Assembly (NCBI GenBank): GCA_021790715.1
Contig: JAJYGK010000138.1
Location: forward strand, 1 to 10,688
Source of the DNA: Chloroflexota bacterium
GTDB taxonomy: Bacteria > Chloroflexota > Limnocylindria > Limnocylindrales > CSP1-4
DNA: 10,688 nucleotides
Reading direction: 5' to 3'
Numbering within the stretch: position 1 is the stretch's first letter; each line of letters begins with the position of its first letter. Of this stretch, positions 1 to 6,776 are shown piece after piece. Below the pieces are notes generated by a model. It saw nothing but the letters and a program-made list of their open reading frames with translations, was not told the DNA's origin and made no database searches. The position numbers and the translations under genes were made by a program.

Positions 1-40
1 GCGGATGCGGCGCGGGACGGCGCGCAGGAGGGCCGGCCAG

Positions 41-94
41 CGGCCGGGACCGCACGCCGTCTCCGGTGCCGGCGGCTCGCCCCGGCCGGGACCG
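41..94. repeat. Direct 12-mer repeat and small hairpin downstream of trxB
   Basis: The sequence CGGCCGGGACCG occurs at 41-52 and 83-94, just past the trxB stop. CCGGCC (33-38) and GGCCGG (42-47) can form a 6-bp stem with a 3-nt loop about 50 nt downstream of the stop, a weak terminator candidate without a T tract. I see no gene in the leftmost 95 bases. Confidence 0.3.
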
Positions 95-95
95 T

Positions 96-1160
96 TCACC
101 AGGCGGACATCGTCGCCGGCTCGGCCAGCCCGTGCTCCGCCAGCCACCGCTCGGCGTCGATGGCGGCCCGGCAGCCGTCGCCGGCCGCGGTGATGGCCTG
201 CCGATAGCGCGCGTCGTGCACGTCGCCCGCGACGAAGACGCCGTCGATGCGCGTGCGCGTCTCCTCGTGCACCGACAGGTAGCCCTTGTCGTCGAGCGCG
301 AGCCAGTCACGGAAGACGCCCGTGTTCGGCCGGTGCCCGATCGCGACGAAGAGCCCGTCGGCGGGCTCGTCCCGTTCCTCGCCGGTCGCCGTGTCGCGCA
401 GGCGCACGCCGGAGACCTGGTTCTCGCCCAGCACCTCGACGACCCGGCTGTTCCAGAGGACGCGGACCTTCGGGTGCGCGAGCGCGCGTTCCTGCATGAT
501 CCGGCTGCCGCGGAACTGGTCGCGGCGGTGGACGATCACGACCTCGCTCGCGTAGCGGGTCAGGAAGAGCGCCTCCTCGAGGGCGGTGTCGCCGCCGCCG
601 ACCACGATCACCTTGCGATCCCGGAAGAAGAACCCGTCGCAGGTGGCGCAGGCGCTCACGCCCCGGCCGCGGAGGCGGGTCTCGCTCTCCAGCTCCAGCC
701 ACAGGGCCGAGGCGCCGCTGGCCACGATCACGGTCTGGGCCTCGTACTCGACGCCGCCCGCCCAGAGCCGGAACGGGCGCTCCGACAGGTCGACGCGCTC
801 CACGTCGATGTCGACGATCAGCGCCCCGAACCGCTCGGCCTGCGCGCGCATGCGGCCCATCAGCTCCGGCCCCTGGATCCCCTCGGGGAATCCCGGGAAG
901 TTCTCGACCTCGCTGGTGATCATGAGCTGGCCGCCGGACTCGTACCCGCCGAGCACGATCGGCTCGAGGTTCGCGCGCGCCGCGTAGATGGCCGCCGTGA
1001 GCCCGGCCGGCCCCGAACCGACGATCACGACCTTCGCGCCGGTGCGGCCCGCGTCCACGGCCTCGACGGGCTCGCCGACGGGGGCGGCGAGCGCCTGCTC
1101 GCCGTCGCCGATGATCTCTAGCGGCTTCAGGCCGCCGAACCCGCCCACGCCCTGGCTCAT
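96..1160 (-). CDS. trxB: Thioredoxin-disulfide reductase (NADPH, FAD)
   Basis: This is a cytoplasmic flavoenzyme that passes electrons from NADPH to thioredoxin; the predicted protein has 354 residues. The FAD-binding GSGPAG is at 48-53 and ESGGQL at 74-79. The redox pair CATC is at 171-174 and the NADPH-site GGGDTA at 188-193. HRRDQFR at 211-217 is the usual NADPH-type motif. The C-terminal FAD segment AGDV...YRQAITAAGDG is present, so the enzyme looks complete and active. The ATG at 1160 is preceded by GGAG at a spacing of about 8. It gives a 40-odd-residue leader before the flavin fold, longer than usual. A GTG at 1058 (residue 35) would give 320 residues, closer to the family norm, but has a poor ribosome site. 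The gene follows rpe by 64 bp, and that gap holds an operator-like palindrome. The family call is firm; the start is less so. Confidence 0.96.
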   Translation of the reverse strand: MSQGVGGFGGLKPLEIIGDGEQALAAPVGEPVEAVDAGRTGAKVVIVGSGPAGLTAAIYAARANLEPIVLGGYESGGQLMITSEVENFPGFPEGIQGPELMGRMRAQAERFGALIVDIDVERVDLSERPFRLWAGGVEYEAQTVIVASGASALWLELESETRLRGRGVSACATCDGFFFRDRKVIVVGGGDTALEEALFLTRYASEVVIVHRRDQFRGSRIMQERALAHPKVRVLWNSRVVEVLGENQVSGVRLRDTATGEERDEPADGLFVAIGHRPNTGVFRDWLALDDKGYLSVHEETRTRIDGVFVAGDVHDARYRQAITAAGDGCRAAIDAERWLAEHGLAEPATMSAW

Positions 1161-1206
1161 CCCCTGTGCTCCGTCCTCGTGCTGTCCTGGGCTCGCGCCG
1201 GTCGCG

Positions 1207-1227
1207 ATACCCCCGGGGAGTATTCTA
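1207..1227 (-). promoter_or_regulatory. Candidate trxB promoter element with CsoR/CstR-like palindrome
   Basis: On the minus strand, 1223-1207 reads ATACTCCCCGGGGGTAT, a 17-nt near-perfect palindrome (one mismatched pair around a central base). AT-ends flanking a C/G tract are the general design of CsoR/RcnR/CstR-family operators. The sequence TAGAAT (1227-1222), a good -10 match, overlaps its upstream end and would place transcription start about 50-60 nt before the trxB ATG. I see no convincing -35. The TAG of TAGAAT is also the rpe stop codon. The palindrome is seen directly; the regulator family is inferred, and no such regulator gene lies in the window. Confidence 0.4.
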
Positions 1228-1974
1228 CCCCATGCCGGACGTCCCGCCGACGCGCGAGCCCGGGGCGGTCTGCGCCCGGGACCGCAGGTCGCGGACGGCA
1301 TGTGCCATGCCCTCCGGATCGTGGAACAGCGTGCTCCCCGTCACGAAGACGTCCGCGCCGGATCCCGCGCACGTCCCGATCGTGTCCGGGGCGATCCCGC
1401 CGTCGACCTCGAGCCAGATCCGGCGGCCGGTCTCCCCGATCATCCGCCGCACCGCCCGCACCTTGGGCTCCATGCTCCGCAGGTACGCCTGGCCGCCGAA
1501 GCCGGGGTTGACGGTCATGACGAGGACCATGTCGACGAGATCGAGCACGTTGGCGACGGCGTCGGCGGGTGTGGCGGGGTTGACCGCGACCCCCGCGCGG
1601 GCGCCGAGCTCGCCGACGCGCATCAGGCTGCGGTGCAGATTGTGCGTCGATTCCGCGTGCACGATGACGCGCTCGCATCCCGCGGCGATGCACGGCTCGA
1701 TCAGGACGTCCGGGTGCGAGACCATCAGCTGCGCCTCGAAGGGGAGGCGGGTGTGCCGGCGCACGGCCGCGATGACGTCCGGGCCGAACGTCAGGTTCGG
1801 CACGAACGAGGCGTCCATCACGTCGAACTGGATCCAGTCGACGCCGGCCTCCTCGAGCGCGGCGACCTCCTCGCCGAGCCGGGACAGGTCGGCGGGCAGG
1901 ACCGACGCGACGATGCGGGGACCGGGGCCGGTCTCGTCCGGGCTCGACGAGCGCCGCTCGTCACGATCGGCCAT
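1225..1974 (-). CDS. rpe: Ribulose-phosphate 3-epimerase, variant metal site
   Basis: The protein (249 residues) is a TIM-barrel enzyme that interconverts ribulose-5-phosphate and xylulose-5-phosphate in the pentose phosphate pathway. Family landmarks are clear: SVLPADL at 24-30, FDVMD at 50-54, FVPNLTFGP at 57-65, GVAVNPATP at 128-136, MTVNPGFGGQ at 153-162, EVDGG at 189-193 and VTGS at 211-214. The two catalytic Asp (D51, D191) are kept. The two His that normally complete the divalent-metal site are replaced by Gln: Q49 in WIQFDVMD and Q82 in FEAQLMV. The ATG start is supported by GGGAGGA at 1987-1981 with a 6-nt spacer. The first 20 residues are a charged extension. The gene lies 89 bp after the LLM gene and 64 bp before trxB. 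The family assignment is firm; activity as a normal metal-dependent epimerase is less certain. Confidence 0.93.
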   Translation of the reverse strand: MADRDERRSSSPDETGPGPRIVASVLPADLSRLGEEVAALEEAGVDWIQFDVMDASFVPNLTFGPDVIAAVRRHTRLPFEAQLMVSHPDVLIEPCIAAGCERVIVHAESTHNLHRSLMRVGELGARAGVAVNPATPADAVANVLDLVDMVLVMTVNPGFGGQAYLRSMEPKVRAVRRMIGETGRRIWLEVDGGIAPDTIGTCAGSGADVFVTGSTLFHDPEGMAHAVRDLRSRAQTAPGSRVGGTSGMG

Positions 1975-2025
1975 CTCCGCTCCTCCCTGCGTGTCGGCGG
2001 GTCGCGCCGGCCTCCCGTCCCACCC

Positions 2026-2053
2026 CGGCTCCCCGGTCCGTCGCGGCTCCCCG
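2026..2053. repeat. Short direct repeat between LLM gene and rpe
   Basis: The 10-mer CGGCTCCCCG occurs at 2026-2035 and again at 2044-2053, an 18-nt period. It lies in the 89-bp gap between the upstream LLM oxidoreductase stop and the rpe start. I see no terminator-like hairpin with a T tract there. It may be chance in such GC-rich DNA. Confidence 0.35.
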
Positions 2054-2063
2054 AAGGGTACGG

Positions 2064-2966
2064 CTACGCGCCGAGCGCATGCACCTGCGGGACGACGTCC
2101 CGCGCCAGCAGCTCGAAGACGCCGGGCTCGGCGACGTTGCGGAGCGAGAAGATCGCGTGCTGCGACCCGGCCTCGTGCCAGCTGCCGATCCGGTCGATCA
2201 TCTCGGACGGGCCGACGGCATCGTCACCGCCGTCGCGGGAGACGCGGAAGCTGTTGAGGTTGCTCCGCTCGATCTCGTCGAACGGCCGCCCGACCTCCTC
2301 GCAGCGCTCCTTCAGCACCGCGTACTTGTGCCGGAGGTTGTCCGCGCCGCCGAAGATGTTGGTCGCGTCCGCGTACTTCGCCACCAGGCGCAGTGTCTTG
2401 TGCTCGCCACCGCCGCCGATCATGACCGGCGGGTGCGGCTTCCGGATCGCCTGCGGGCTGTTCAGCATCCGGTCGAGCCGGTAGTGCGTGCCGGGGAACG
2501 CCTGCTCGCTGCCGTGCTCGCCCTGCCACATCGCGTGCGCGATCTGCAGCGTCTCCTCGAGCATCTCGAAGCGCTGCCCGAGCGGCGGCATCGGGAACCC
2601 GAGCGCCTTCGACTCCTGCTCGTTCCAGGCGGCGCCGATGCCGAGCCATGCCCGCCCGCCCGACAGGACGTCGAGCGTGGTGGCCGCCTTCACCCAGAGG
2701 CCGGCCTGGCGGTAGTGGATGCCGCCCACCATCAGCCCGAGCGTGATGCGACGCGTCACGGCCGCGGCGTACGCGAGGGCCGACCAGCCCTCGAGCATGG
2801 GCTCCTCGGCGTGCCCGACCGACGGGATCTGGAAGAAGTGATCCATCACCCAGAGCGAGTCGAAGCCCGCCTCGTCCGCCTCCCCGGCGATGCGCGCGAA
2901 GGTGGGGCCGATCGCGGCGTCGCCGCCCGGCCACGTGAAATTGGGTACCTGCAGGCCGATCTTCAT
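2064..2966 (-). CDS. LLM-class F420-dependent oxidoreductase, Rv1855c-like
   Basis: This is a luciferase-like (bacterial luciferase superfamily) TIM-barrel oxidoreductase of 300 residues, the usual length, predicted to use reduced F420 for hydride transfer. Landmarks: the N-terminal strand MKIGLQVPNFTW at 1-12; FDSLWVMDHFFQIP at 35-48, where the family carries cofactor-site residues; LGLMVGGIHYR at 76-86; and VLSGGRAWLGIGAAWNEQE at 100-118. A later HPPVMIGGGGEHKTLRLVA segment is also typical. The overall pattern recalls the mycobacterial Rv1855c subfamily. The ATG at 2966 begins at the conserved first strand; an in-frame ATG at 2993 would add 9 residues. Neither start has a clear Shine-Dalgarno site. 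The gene lies 76 bp after cofE on the same strand, so it is probably part of the F420 island. The substrate cannot be told from sequence, and FMN use is a remote alternative. Confidence 0.88.
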   Translation of the reverse strand: MKIGLQVPNFTWPGGDAAIGPTFARIAGEADEAGFDSLWVMDHFFQIPSVGHAEEPMLEGWSALAYAAAVTRRITLGLMVGGIHYRQAGLWVKAATTLDVLSGGRAWLGIGAAWNEQESKALGFPMPPLGQRFEMLEETLQIAHAMWQGEHGSEQAFPGTHYRLDRMLNSPQAIRKPHPPVMIGGGGEHKTLRLVAKYADATNIFGGADNLRHKYAVLKERCEEVGRPFDEIERSNLNSFRVSRDGGDDAVGPSEMIDRIGSWHEAGSQHAIFSLRNVAEPGVFELLARDVVPQVHALGA

Positions 2967-3028
2967 GCCCGGAGCGTACCGCGAGATCCGCATCGGGCGC
3001 CGCGGCGCGGGATGACGCCGTGCCCCGG

Positions 3029-3044
3029 GAGCCCCGACGGGCTC
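3029..3044 (-). terminator. Small GC hairpin at the cofE stop
   Basis: GAGCCC (3029-3034) and GGGCTC (3039-3044) form a perfect 6-bp stem with a 4-nt loop across the cofE TGA. No T tract follows in the direction of transcription. It may weaken read-through into the next LLM gene or protect the cofC-cofE message end. This is weak evidence. Confidence 0.3.
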
Positions 3045-3894
3045 AGGGGAACAGGTCGAAGGCCTCCGGCATCACCACGTCGCGGACGACCGATCCGTCC
3101 CCGGCGGGCAGCGGCGCCCCCCGGACGAGGACCACCGGGCGCCGGGACGTCTTCCCGCTGGCCAGCTCGGCGGCGGAGCAGATCTCGTCGGCGACCGCGA
3201 CCACGGTGGCGTGGAGTTCGCGTCCGGTCGTGTCGGTGAGGCCCCGGAAGTCCGCGAGCGGCGCGAACCCGGCGACACCCAGCGCGACGTCGGTGATCCC
3301 CCAGCGCCAGGGGCGTCCGAACGAGTCGGCGACGATCACGGCGAGCTCGACGCCGACGAGGTCGGCGAGACGGGCCCGGATCTCGCGCGCGGACCGGTCG
3401 GGATCCTCGGGCAGCAGCGTCACCAGGTCGGGGATGTCCGTGTTCGAGGCGTCGACGCCGGCGTTCGCGCAGACGTAGCCGTGGGCCGTGCGGGAGACGA
3501 TGACGCCGCGCTCCATCCGCACGATGCGCGCCGACTCGCGCAGCACGACCTCGACCTGCCGCGGGTCGCGGTTCCAGCGCGCCGCGAACGCGACGGCCTC
3601 CTGGCGCGGCTCCACGCTGCGCAGGTCGACGATCCGCCCCTCCGCCTTGGAGACGATCTTCTGCGTCACGACGAGCACGTCGCCCGGACGGGGGGCGAGG
3701 TCGGGGTCGCTCGAGGCGCCCGCGCGCAGCGCGTCGGCGATCAGCGCGGCGAGGTCGTCGCCGGGGCGCACGTCGGGCAGTGCCGGCAGCGGGATCGCGA
3801 GGAGACGCCCGGTCGTCTCGCCCGGAAGGGCACCCGGCGGCGGCCCGCCCGCCGGCTCCGGGCCCGGCCCGCCGGGAGCGTGCCGGTCGGTCAC
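3043..3894 (-). CDS. cofE: Coenzyme F420-0:L-glutamate ligase
   Basis: CofE uses GTP and a divalent metal to add L-glutamates to F420-0, the last part of F420 synthesis. Family landmarks are intact in the 283-residue product: GDVLVVTQKIVSKAEGR at 71-87, GYVCANAGVDASN at 139-151, VADSFGRPWRWGITDVALG at 188-206 and DEICSAAELASGK at 236-248. About 28 Gly/Pro-rich residues precede the fold. It ends with the ligase domain and lacks the C-terminal FMN-reductase domain present in mycobacterial FbiB. The start is a GTG at 3894-3892 that overlaps the cofC stop (GTGA), implying translational coupling. Because CofC-CofE is the natural pair, this overlap makes the GTG start likely despite the long upstream open frame. 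Confidence 0.95.
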   Translation of the reverse strand: MTDRHAPGGPGPEPAGGPPPGALPGETTGRLLAIPLPALPDVRPGDDLAALIADALRAGASSDPDLAPRPGDVLVVTQKIVSKAEGRIVDLRSVEPRQEAVAFAARWNRDPRQVEVVLRESARIVRMERGVIVSRTAHGYVCANAGVDASNTDIPDLVTLLPEDPDRSAREIRARLADLVGVELAVIVADSFGRPWRWGITDVALGVAGFAPLADFRGLTDTTGRELHATVVAVADEICSAAELASGKTSRRPVVLVRGAPLPAGDGSVVRDVVMPEAFDLFP

Positions 3895-4673
3895 CGGGGG
3901 CCCTCCGGGCGGCCGTCGTTGCGGCTGTCCGCGGCGGCAACCTCCGCGGCGGCGATCTCCGCGATTGCGCCCAGCCCCTGCAGCTCGGCCAGCCGTTCCG
4001 GAGCGAGGCGTTCGACGTCCGCCGGTGTGTCGAGGTCGAACCCGAGCAGCTCGTCGGTCACGACCTGCACGCTCGCGCCGGCCCGACGGGCGGCCTCCAG
4101 GTGCGCGCGCAGGCTGTCCGGTCCGAAGGCCGGCTCGATCACCCCGGGCGGGGAGAGGAGGAGCCCGTTCGTGCCCGTCCGCGCATCCGCGGGCGCGATC
4201 GCGACGAGCGGGCGCCCGGCCCCGGCGGCGAGCGTCGCGTCGGCCGCCTCGCACAGACGCGCGAGGGCCGCGGGCTCGACGAGCGGCAGATCGGCGGGGA
4301 CGATGAGGACCGCCGTTGCGCCGCCCGCCACCACGTCCGCGATCCCCAGCCGCAGTCCGTCGTTGAGATCCCCGCCCCGCTGTCGCAGGGTTCGCGCACC
4401 GGCCGTTGCCGCGATCGAGAGCAGGACCGGATCCGGGCTCACCACGAGGACGTCGGCCGCGCCGCCCCAGGCATCGATGACGGCCAGGACGTGGCGGAGC
4501 ATCCCGACGATCAGTTCCTCGCGCTCCTCGGCGTCGAGCGCGGCCCCGAGGCGCGTCTTGCCGCCTTCCAGGGTCCGCAGCGGCACGACGACGTGCAGCC
4601 GCGCCAGGTCGGCCCGAGCGCCGCTGCTCACCGTCTCGTCCTCCCGTCGCCCGTCCGCGGTGCGCGCCGTCAC
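3891..4673 (-). CDS. cofC: Phospholactate/phosphoenolpyruvate guanylyltransferase (CofC/FbiD)
   Basis: This nucleotidyltransferase activates 2-phospho-L-lactate or phosphoenolpyruvate with GTP, giving the donor that CofD joins to FO. Landmarks in the 260-residue product: LHVVVPLRTLEGGKTRLG at 26-42, the nucleotide loop; LIVPADLPL at 123-131, with the acidic metal site; and the family signature TGTNGLLLSPP at 166-176, AFGPDSLRAH at 182-191 and LGFDLDTPADV at 210-220. About 40 Ala/Glu-rich residues follow the fold, longer than usual. Two GTG starts have good ribosome sites: 4673 (GGAGG at 4684-4680, 6-nt spacer) and 4631 (GGGAGG at 4645-4640, 8-nt spacer). I give the longer form. Which phospho-acid is used cannot be read from the sequence. 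Confidence 0.93.
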   Translation of the reverse strand: MTARTADGRREDETVSSGARADLARLHVVVPLRTLEGGKTRLGAALDAEEREELIVGMLRHVLAVIDAWGGAADVLVVSPDPVLLSIAATAGARTLRQRGGDLNDGLRLGIADVVAGGATAVLIVPADLPLVEPAALARLCEAADATLAAGAGRPLVAIAPADARTGTNGLLLSPPGVIEPAFGPDSLRAHLEAARRAGASVQVVTDELLGFDLDTPADVERLAPERLAELQGLGAIAEIAAAEVAAADSRNDGRPEGPR

Positions 4674-4723
4674 GGGCCGCCTCCGGCGCTGCGCCGTCCG
4701 TCTTCGCTGCGCGCGCGTCCGAC

Positions 4724-4729
4724 ATCGTA
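4724..4729 (-). promoter_or_regulatory. Weak -10-like element upstream of cofC
   Basis: TACGAT (minus strand, 4729-4724) is the only AT-containing patch in the gap ahead of cofC and lies about 50 nt before the GTG at 4673. No recognisable -35 stands at the expected distance. It could start a cofC-cofE transcript, but the evidence is slight. Confidence 0.2.
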
Positions 4730-4756
4730 ACCCGCGACCCGGACGATGCGCCCACG

Positions 4757-4825
4757 CCGGCTCTGCGCTCGTGCCGCCGCCCGGCTCTGCGCTCGTGCCG
4801 CCGCCCCGGTTCCGCGTCGGGCCGC
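4757..4825. repeat. 24-bp tandem repeat, two exact copies plus a degenerate third
   Basis: Positions 4757-4780 and 4781-4804 are identical 24-mers placed head to tail, each beginning CCGGCTCTGCGCTCG. A diverged third copy (about 20 nt, beginning CCGGTTCCGCGTCGG) follows at 4806-4825. The array fills about half of the 165-bp gap between the LLM gene stop (4839) and cofC. A period of 24 keeps any reading frame open, but I see no sign that it is translated. Confidence 0.85.
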
Positions 4826-4838
4826 GTCGACCGTCCGG

Positions 4839-5693
4839 TCAGCGCAGCAGCACGTCCGCCAGCCGGTCGACCTGGTCGATCTCCGGGAGCGTCGGGAAGG
4901 TGACCATCTCGTCCACGCCGGCGTCCTCGAGCCGGCGGGCCGTGGCCCGCAGTTCGTCCTCGGTCGTGGGCAGCGATTCCGCCAGCGCCGCGCCGCGCTG
5001 GGGCCCGTAGTAGTCGAGCAGGAAGGCGGCGGCGCGCGGGTCCTCGCCGATGGCGAAGTATGTCAGCACCGAGATCCGCGGCGCGCCCTCGCGGCCCGCG
5101 TCGCGCCACGCCCTCCGCACGCGCCCGACGAGCGCCTCCAGCGCCGCGCCGACGCTGGAGCTGGCCGTCCAGCCGTCACCCCACCGCACGATCCGGCGCA
5201 TGGAGGCCTCCGACGAACCGCCGATCATGAGTCGCGGCCTGCCCAGGCCCCCGGCAAGCGGCGCACTGGTGCGCACCGTTCCGTCCGGCGCCTCGCCGCG
5301 CCACACCGCGTCCATCACGGCCAGCCCGCGGTCCGCCTCGCGGCCCCGTGCGTGGAAGTCGCGTCCCACCACGGCGTAGTCATCCTCCCTGGCGCCCACC
5401 CCGAGGCCGAGCGTGAACCGGCCGCCGGACAGCTGGGCGAGGCTCGCCGACTGCTTGGCCAGGAGCACCGGGTCGCGCGTCGGACCGAGGAGCACGTCCG
5501 TCATCAGGCCGATCGTGCCGGTCGCACCGGCCGCCGCGGCGAGGGCCGTCATGGGCTCGAAGTTGGGATACGCGATGCGATCGATCACCCCGAGGGTCGA
5601 GAACCCCCGCGCCTCCGCCCGCCGGGCCCAGTCGAGGACCGCCGGGCCGGGCACGGAGGGGAGCACGGTCGGCAGCCCGATCCCGATGCGCAT
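4839..5693 (-). CDS. LLM-class F420-dependent oxidoreductase
   Basis: This is a luciferase-like TIM-barrel oxidoreductase of 284 residues, expected to bind F420 (or FMN). Landmarks: N-terminal MRIGIGLPTVLP at 1-12; GFSTLGVIDRI at 30-40; TGTIGLMTDVLLGPTRDP at 58-75; and LSGGRFTLGLGVGAREDDY at 88-106, the family's SGGR...LGLGxGxR signature. LMIGGSSEASMRRIVRWGDGW follows at 155-175. The ATG at 5693 is supported by AAAGGAG at 5709-5703 (9-nt spacer). It begins only 22 bp after the cofD stop, so it is almost surely co-transcribed with cofD, inside the F420 biosynthesis genes. That placement favours F420 as cofactor. The substrate is unknown. It is clearly distinct from the other LLM protein in the window. 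Confidence 0.88.
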   Translation of the reverse strand: MRIGIGLPTVLPSVPGPAVLDWARRAEARGFSTLGVIDRIAYPNFEPMTALAAAAGATGTIGLMTDVLLGPTRDPVLLAKQSASLAQLSGGRFTLGLGVGAREDDYAVVGRDFHARGREADRGLAVMDAVWRGEAPDGTVRTSAPLAGGLGRPRLMIGGSSEASMRRIVRWGDGWTASSSVGAALEALVGRVRRAWRDAGREGAPRISVLTYFAIGEDPRAAAFLLDYYGPQRGAALAESLPTTEDELRATARRLEDAGVDEMVTFPTLPEIDQVDRLADVLLR

Positions 5694-5715
5694 CGTAGTG
5701 AGCTCCTTTCGGATG

Positions 5716-6732
5716 TCAGCGGATCCCGGAGGCTCTGCCGGTCCCGGGCGTCAGGCGCCCCGCGAAGTCGAGCAGGTCCCGCGCGAGCCGCGCGCGGTCT
5801 CCGTCGTCGCGCATGACCGTCGGCGCGACCAGGACGGCGATCCCGAGATCCTCGATCCGGTCCGCCAGCGACCGGTCCGCGACGTCGATGGCCAGCCCGT
5901 CGACGAGACCCGGGTACCGGCCGGCGTAGTGGCGCGCCACGCCGAGCGCGCTCGACTCGCCGCCGAGCGACTCGAACATGCGGTCCGCGGGGCCCTTCAG
6001 GGCCGCCCCCGCGACGATGGGGCTCACGGCGACGACGGGTGCCGTCGCGTCGAGCAGCGCCGCGGCCATGCCCGGCAGCGCGAGGATGGTCCCGATGCTC
6101 ACGAACGGGTTGGACGGCGCGATCGCGATCACGTCGGCGGAACGGACGGCGTCGAGCACGGCGTCCGTCGGTCGCGCGTCCGCCGCGCCATCGAAGCGCA
6201 CCTCGAGCGCGTCGTCGGCGTGCTGCCGGGCGACGAACCAGGCCTGGAACTCGAGCCATCCGGCGGAGGTCCGGACGCGGGTGCGGACCGGCCGATCGGC
6301 CATCGGAAGGAGGCGGGCGCGGATCCCGAGCGATGCGGCCAGCTCGCGGGTGACGTCGGTGGGGGTCGCGCCGGCCGCCAGCCGCGAGGTCCGCACCAGG
6401 TGCGTGGCGATGTCGCGGTCGCCGAGCCGGAACCACGTGGGTGCCCCGTACCGCTCCAGCATCGCGTGCGCCGACCAGGTCTCGTCGCGGAGGCCCCAGC
6501 CGGTCTCGGGGTTGGCGAGGCCCGCCAGCGTGTAGAGCACGGTGTCGACGTCCGGCGAGATCGCGAGCCCGTGCAGCTCGAGGTCGTCGCCGGTGTTGAC
6601 GACCACGCTCAGGTCCACCTCCGGGAGCAGCGAGAACCCGTGCGCCAGCTTCGCGCCGCCCACGCCGCCGGCGAGCACGGTCACCTTCGCCGCCCACCCG
6701 GCCGCGTCGCGCGGTACCGGTCGCTCCGTCAT
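5716..6732 (-). CDS. cofD: 2-phospho-L-lactate (or PEP) transferase to FO
   Basis: CofD (FbiA in actinobacteria) transfers the phospho-acid from the CofC product to the deazaflavin FO, giving F420-0 or its dehydro form. Landmarks in the 338-residue product: VLAGGVGGAKLAHGF at 19-33, the N-terminal nucleotide loop; NTGDD at 46-50, acidic residues at the metal site; HGLAISPDVDTVLYTLAGL; the long ETGWGLRDETW segment; FRLGDRDIATHL; IAPSNPFVSIGTIL; and AVSPIVAGAALKGPADRM. Together these leave little doubt. The ATG at 6732 has only a weak upstream GGGG. It lies 44 bp after the PPOX gene, and the following LLM gene starts 22 bp beyond the stop. The start is slightly uncertain because about 15 residues precede the conserved strand. 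Confidence 0.96.
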   Translation of the reverse strand: MTERPVPRDAAGWAAKVTVLAGGVGGAKLAHGFSLLPEVDLSVVVNTGDDLELHGLAISPDVDTVLYTLAGLANPETGWGLRDETWSAHAMLERYGAPTWFRLGDRDIATHLVRTSRLAAGATPTDVTRELAASLGIRARLLPMADRPVRTRVRTSAGWLEFQAWFVARQHADDALEVRFDGAADARPTDAVLDAVRSADVIAIAPSNPFVSIGTILALPGMAAALLDATAPVVAVSPIVAGAALKGPADRMFESLGGESSALGVARHYAGRYPGLVDGLAIDVADRSLADRIEDLGIAVLVAPTVMRDDGDRARLARDLLDFAGRLTPGTGRASGIR

Positions 6733-6776
6733 CACCGCGTCCCCGAGCCGTGCCCGAGCCGTACCCGCGCCACCGG

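Noticed and set aside
2967..3042. A leaderless promoter (TACGCT just before ATG 2966) for the Rv1855c-like gene.
   Set aside because: The -10 match is mediocre and there is no -35; the gene could equally be read from cofE, so I did not list it.
4757..4825. The 24-bp repeats as a CRISPR array.
   Set aside because: The copies are directly adjacent with no spacers, and there are no cas genes.
3043..5109. A 688-residue reading of the cofE frame extending far upstream.
   Set aside because: The upstream part overlaps cofC and the neighbouring LLM gene in another frame and is Arg/Gly-rich noise; the GTG overlapping the cofC stop is the natural start.
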